This document shows positions 17,563 to 21,109 of a stretch of DNA of 21,109 nucleotides, one piece after another. The stretch covers positions 1-21,109 of the forward strand of contig CAICTM010001886.1 of NCBI GenBank assembly GCA_903772945.1. Reading direction: 5' to 3'. Numbering within the stretch: the stretch's first letter is position 1; the number at the start of each line of letters is the position of its first letter. The notes beneath the pieces were generated by a model, which was not told the DNA's origin, made no database searches, and saw only the letters and a list, made by a program, of their open reading frames with translations. Position numbers and translations under genes: made by a program. Origin of the DNA: Seminavis robusta (taxonomy: Eukaryota > Bacillariophyta > Bacillariophyceae > Naviculales > Naviculaceae).

Positions 17563-19243
17563 GCACATTGATAGGGAACCTGCAGCGCAAAACCTGGTTA
17601 CAGGGGCTTACACAGGATTTTGTCGGTATTGAAACCATTATCACCATAGGGACCGTGAAGACCAGTTAGATTGCCAGACCAAAGAGTGCTCGCCAGTAAG
17701 TGTGTCTGGGTGATCAGGTCCCAAGCTGTGGCAAGGGCCTTGCATGCAAGGCAAGATGCCAGCAGAGCCCGTAGGAGGTGGTATCCTCAGGCTGGACCAG
17801 AGCAGGGTGTAACCCATCCAATGCACAAAAATTGTTAGATAGAGGCCAACAAGCAAGCAAAAGATGGGGTCAAATGACACAATGGCAGTGGTTGGTTCCC
17901 AGAGGAGCACAGTGGCTGCTGGTGTTGTGGGCTGTTCGAGGGGTTGTTGGTCAATAGAAGGAGGATAGGGGGGACTGGATTGGGCTGGTGCCGAGGGCAG
18001 GAGGGGAGATCATGTTGGTGTTGGAGTGTTGTGTAGGAGTTGGGATGTAGCATGGTTTGATGGTGTGTTTGTAGGATGGAGGCGTGCCTCTGTTCAAGGT
18101 GAGAACAAAGGCATCCTCCCTGATAGGGTAGGGTGTGATTCGAAGGGTGTGATCTCAAAGATGGTGCATGCTCTAGGAGCTGTGGCTGACATCTGGGAGG
18201 TGTTGTGTAGTCTGCGGGATGGTGGATGTGGTTGGTTGGGTGAAATGTGGGAGTGGGGGAGTGTCTGGAGGACCTTGGGTTTGAGTGAGGTAGTGGGTAG
18301 ACATGGGGAAGTCATGGATGGTGGTAGGGGGTTGGTGGAGGGTTGTGATCCTGGAGTATTGACTGTAGTGTCGTTGCTTCAACGCAAGCAATGGAGTTGC
18401 TTGTGAGGTGGCGAGATGATTGATGTAGAAGGGTGTGTTCAAGGGGCAATGCACTGAGGCACTGGTAATCAAGGTTTATATCAAGTTGTTGGGTTGTTGT
18501 TGCCACTGGATCAAAGGCTGTGGCCAAGTCTGGTGCAGGATATACCACTACTGCAGGAGGAGATGGTATCAGAGCCAAAGGCTGTTAGGGATTCTTTCAG
18601 GGAAAACTGGAGAAGTCACGCTATAGCCAGTAGAGGCAGTGGGTGGGGATCAAGGGGTGTTGTTGGTTGATGGGGCTGTGTTACTGGTGTGACACTGTGT
18701 TGTCTCAAGGCTGGTACTCAATCTGTTGTAGGGATGCAAAATGCAACAGAGAGTCAAGCCAAGATGTGGAAAGGGTACTCGATTCAGTGGAACTGTGGAA
18801 AGTCACTGGAGAGTCACTCAACAATCAATGAGAGAGAGATAGAGTCAGTTATGTATTAATATCTATGCCACACACGCTGCAGTTCTGTCTGGGGCTCAAT
18901 CCTTTGGAGTTCCTGAGGCTCAGTAGGAGAGTCAGGTGCAGTAGCAGAGAGGTGGCTGTGTCAATGAAGTGTTGCACAATCTAGCCAAAACACGCTAGAG
19001 GGGCAACTTTTTAGTTGGTCTTGTGGGGGTAGGATCCTTTGAGAGGAGCTGGGTATCCCAGGGAGGGGCTGTGAAACTAGCAAATCAGCCAAGCCTGGAG
19101 ATACAAGAACTCAAGTCCATACAGGAACTCTGTTGGTGTTTGTTGTTCCTCTTGGAGAGGAGTTAGATATCAATGGGGGTGGTAACAGTAGCAGGTGTCG
19201 ATCAGTCACTCAGTCGGTATAGGGATAGGACTGGTTGGATCAG
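17563..19243. other. strand-asymmetric region without recognised gene
   Basis: The + strand is rich in G and T, the - strand in C and A. On the - strand one frame runs from about 18578 to 17835 with a single stop (18312-18314). It encodes a Pro/Thr/His/Gln/Ser-rich sequence. C/A-rich DNA has few stop codons by chance, so this is not proof of coding. I see no reverse transcriptase, integrase or transposase motif. The stretch 18830-19240 has no gene and contains a short GAGAGAGAGATAGAG run near 18830. It is probably decayed mobile-element DNA, by position between two transposase pieces. Confidence 0.4.
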
Positions 19244-19573
19244 TAGGATCAGTTCCAACAAGGACGTCGGGAGAGACCAATAGTGGCCGGTGAGAAAGTA
19301 AGAATAAGGTGTAATTCTCGTTCTGGTGGTCACTGCAGGTATCTCGTGAAGTCCTTCTTGATGACAGTAGGCTTCTACGGAGGAAGGGTACGGTCGCGGG
19401 AAGGTTGATCGATTCACGGAGTGAGCGAGTCTTGGATTCGAAAAAAGGAGGAGCGACAATGGGATTTCTTCGGCCGTCAGGAGCTTAGTTCAGAAAGCAA
19501 CAATGACACGTATGGGAATTGTTTTCTGTACTGTGCTGTGGAAGGCCGGAGACTTCTTCTTGTGGTCAATTCT
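19244..19573. repeat. 330-bp tandem repeat, copy 1
   Basis: It starts TAGGATCAGTTCCAACAAGG and ends just before the same words recur at 19574. Shared landmarks with copy 2 in the same order are AGTGGCCGGTGAGAAAGTAAG, GTCACTGCAGGTATCT, GTGAAGTCCTTCTTGATG, GATCGATTCACGGAG, GCGAGTCTTGG, CGACAATGGGATTTCTT and GGAGACTTCTTCTTGTG. Confidence 0.8.
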
Positions 19574-20065
19574 TAGGATCAGTTCCAACAAGGACGTCGG
19601 GGGAAACCAGAGTGGCCGGTGAGAAAGTAAGAAATACAGCTGTGTTTCTGTTCTCGACGGTCACTGCAGGTATCTGTGAAGTCCTTCTTGATGTAGTAGG
19701 CTGTCGTTCGATCGTACGGAGGAAGAGGAGGTACGGAGAAGAGGTACTTCGGGGAAGATCGATCGATTCACGGAGGAGCGAGTCTTGGTTCGATTCGATC
19801 GAAAACCGATTCAATTCAGAGGATTCGAAATCGCTTCGAAGATTCATCGATTCAAGGGGTTCGGATGAGTCAGTTGCCTTAGGGGTAAGGTTAACCGGAG
19901 CCTGTTATTGTTGTGGTTCGGCCGTTCGAAAAACGGATCGGCCGACAATGGGATTTCTTGGGCCGTCGACAGTGAGGAGAACAGAAAGTAACAAATGGGT
20001 ATGTGTTTCTCTTCTATTCTGGAACTGCAGAAGACGGAGACTTCTTCTTGTGTTCAAATTCGTCC
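19574..20065. repeat. tandem repeat, copy 2 with about 145 bp of extra sequence
   Basis: This copy carries the same landmarks as copy 1 but has extra DNA between GCGAGTCTTGG and CGACAATGGG, roughly 19795-19940. The extra DNA is rich in ATTCGA/GATTC words and includes a short inverted pair, CGGCCGTTCGAAAAACGGATCGGCCG. A + strand frame crosses this copy, but its composition follows the repeat and it is not treated as a gene. Confidence 0.75.
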
Positions 20066-20385
20066 AACTTGGCCGTCGGCGGTCGAGAATAGAAAACCCG
20101 CCCGATCTCGTAGGATTTCAATGGGATGGCTTTCTAATCTGAACCGGGAAGGCCGTTTTGATAGTCCTTGATAGGAGAGGTGCGGGTTGATAGGAGAGAT
20201 ACAGAGGAGGTGTCGATCCTGTCAACCGGTTGAATGAGGGCTGAATGAGATAAAGAGAGGAAAAGGGATGTGTGTTTTCCGTGATGGCGTTGAGTGGATT
20301 CCTATAGTAAAACAGTACTCTTCAACGAAATAACAGATAACAAGCTTCCTGAGGTCCTTTCGCTTCGTTCAATGCTTCAATGGTG
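20066..20385. other. spacer between tandem repeat and transposase-like C-terminal half
   Basis: No gene is seen. TTGATAGGAGAG occurs twice (about 20167-20200). The + strand is purine-rich. Confidence 0.5.
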
Positions 20386-21109
20386 CTAATAGGTAGTGTA
20401 ATGTATAGGTATGACCGATTGGTTGTGTTTGTTGCTATTAGTGTTGTTGTTCTGTAGTGACAGATCCAGAGGGAAGCGCTTCTGTTTTCGGCTTCCCTTG
20501 AAAAAGTGTGTCTTTGTAAAGCCCAGCCGGTCTATCTCGTGCAAGAGAAGACTGCAGACATTGTTTCCACCTTTCTTCGCTTGGTCTTCTGTGTAAGTCA
20601 AAGCTGACAGGGTGTAAGGACGACGGCTGCAGTCAACAACACCAAAGACATAGACATTGAGGGGAGAGTAGTAGTAGGTGTCCCCGGGTTGTTCTGCCGC
20701 GAAGTGTGGAAGGTACATGTTCTGAGCATAGTCGGCAACCAAAATAATGACCCGGTGAGCTGGAGGATTATCAGCGGTGTCATAAGCTTCTTGTTTTTTG
20801 TCACGGAAGAACTGCCTCTGCATAGCTGCCATCTCGATGTGCTTGGCTGCATTGGTAATCAGCTTCTCATTGTCCTCCATCGCCTTTATCTCTTTGGCAG
20901 TAGCAGCTTCTTGTTCCTCATCTTCCGAGTCAGAAGAATCAGAGTCACTGCTGTCGGCTTCTTCTCTTGACACCTCTCTTGCCAAACGTCTCGCCTTCCT
21001 CTTCATTAGCTTTGTCTGGTACTTGTGTTGGTTGGCATAGATAAAACATTCCCCACAGATGTCTTCACTAGGATTGCCAATAAGCAGCTTGGGATAGTTC
21101 TTCTTCCAA
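20386..21109 (-). CDS. transposon-encoded protein, C-terminal part (open at window end)
   Basis: The frame is open to the window edge, so the ATG at 21004-21006 is internal, not the start. The 34 codons before it read WKKNYPKLL...EDICGECFIYANQHKY. W, P and the CxxC (visible residues 18-21) are the part of the family that directly follows YxTF in the + strand piece at 16501. Next come an acidic Ser/Asp run (about 52-66 of 240 visible) and helices. The core HRVIILVADYAQNMYLPHFAAEQPGDTYYYSPLNVYVFGVVD (about 118-159) contains the first likely catalytic Asp of an RNase H-like fold (D126). SLLLHEIDRLGF (about 186-197) is typical of the next helix. The end (DLSLQNNNTNSNKHNQS..., stop TAG) replaces the second acidic motif expected in the family, so the protein is truncated or shifted and probably inactive. 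Confidence 0.65.
   Translation of the reverse strand, partial: WKKNYPKLLIGNPSEDICGECFIYANQHKYQTKLMKRKARRLAREVSREEADSSDSDSSDSEDEEQEAATAKEIKAMEDNEKLITNAAKHIEMAAMQRQFFRDKKQEAYDTADNPPAHRVIILVADYAQNMYLPHFAAEQPGDTYYYSPLNVYVFGVVDCSRRPYTLSALTYTEDQAKKGGNNVCSLLLHEIDRLGFTKTHFFKGSRKQKRFPLDLSLQNNNTNSNKHNQSVIPIHYTTY

Noticed and set aside
19790..19945. tRNA-like TTCGA words
   Set aside because: GGTTCGATTC occurs, but no cloverleaf, acceptor stem or A-box can be built around it.
19519..20142. 207-codon + strand frame
   Set aside because: It crosses the boundary and the insert of the tandem repeat; its Arg/Ser-rich composition follows the repeat, and there is no family match.

Overview
The window looks like nuclear DNA from a photosynthetic stramenopile, most likely a pennate diatom. 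Three observations support this. Genes are on both strands, are widely spaced and carry few, short GT-AG introns (86 and 155 bp). There is a membrane-anchored BspA/DUF285-type leucine-rich-repeat protein of the kind abundant in diatoms. Intergenic DNA is full of short palindromic words (CCGGTACCGG, GTAC, CTAGCTAG), which I associate, less certainly, with genomes such as Seminavis. The species call is inference.

Layout. 1-2091 is gene-poor. 2092-2733 (+) is a small TPR-like protein. 3823-6360 (-) is a large single-exon gene that fuses a class A FAD-dependent monooxygenase to a fold-type I PLP enzyme (aminotransferase or C-S lyase type). 7355-8283 (+) is a two-exon, membrane-anchored SAM methyltransferase. 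It converges on 8378-9460 (-), the BspA-like LRR membrane protein. That gene diverges from 9741-10783 (+), a two-exon, very cysteine-rich protein. 12074-12913 (-) is a second, diverged member of the TPR-like family seen at 2092, with serine-rich inserts. 12914-15084 has no convincing gene.

From about 15085 the window becomes mobile-element territory. First comes a 422-bp TIR element filled with about 12 copies of CGTCTC in both orientations. Second is a 452-bp TIR element with bipartite termini and a possible 5-bp target duplication. Third is a transposase-like N-terminal half on the + strand (16501 to about 17382). Then follow about 3 kb of strand-asymmetric and tandemly repeated DNA, including a 330-bp unit whose second copy is enlarged. 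Last is a transposase-like C-terminal half on the - strand, running off the window end at 21109. The two halves appear to belong to the same protein family. They stop and start at the same point of that family's alignment, which suggests an inversion, a fold-back assembly boundary, or two broken copies.

No operon logic is expected. The only likely shared regulatory region is the 280-bp divergent promoter between 9460 and 9741. No tRNA, rRNA or CRISPR array was seen.
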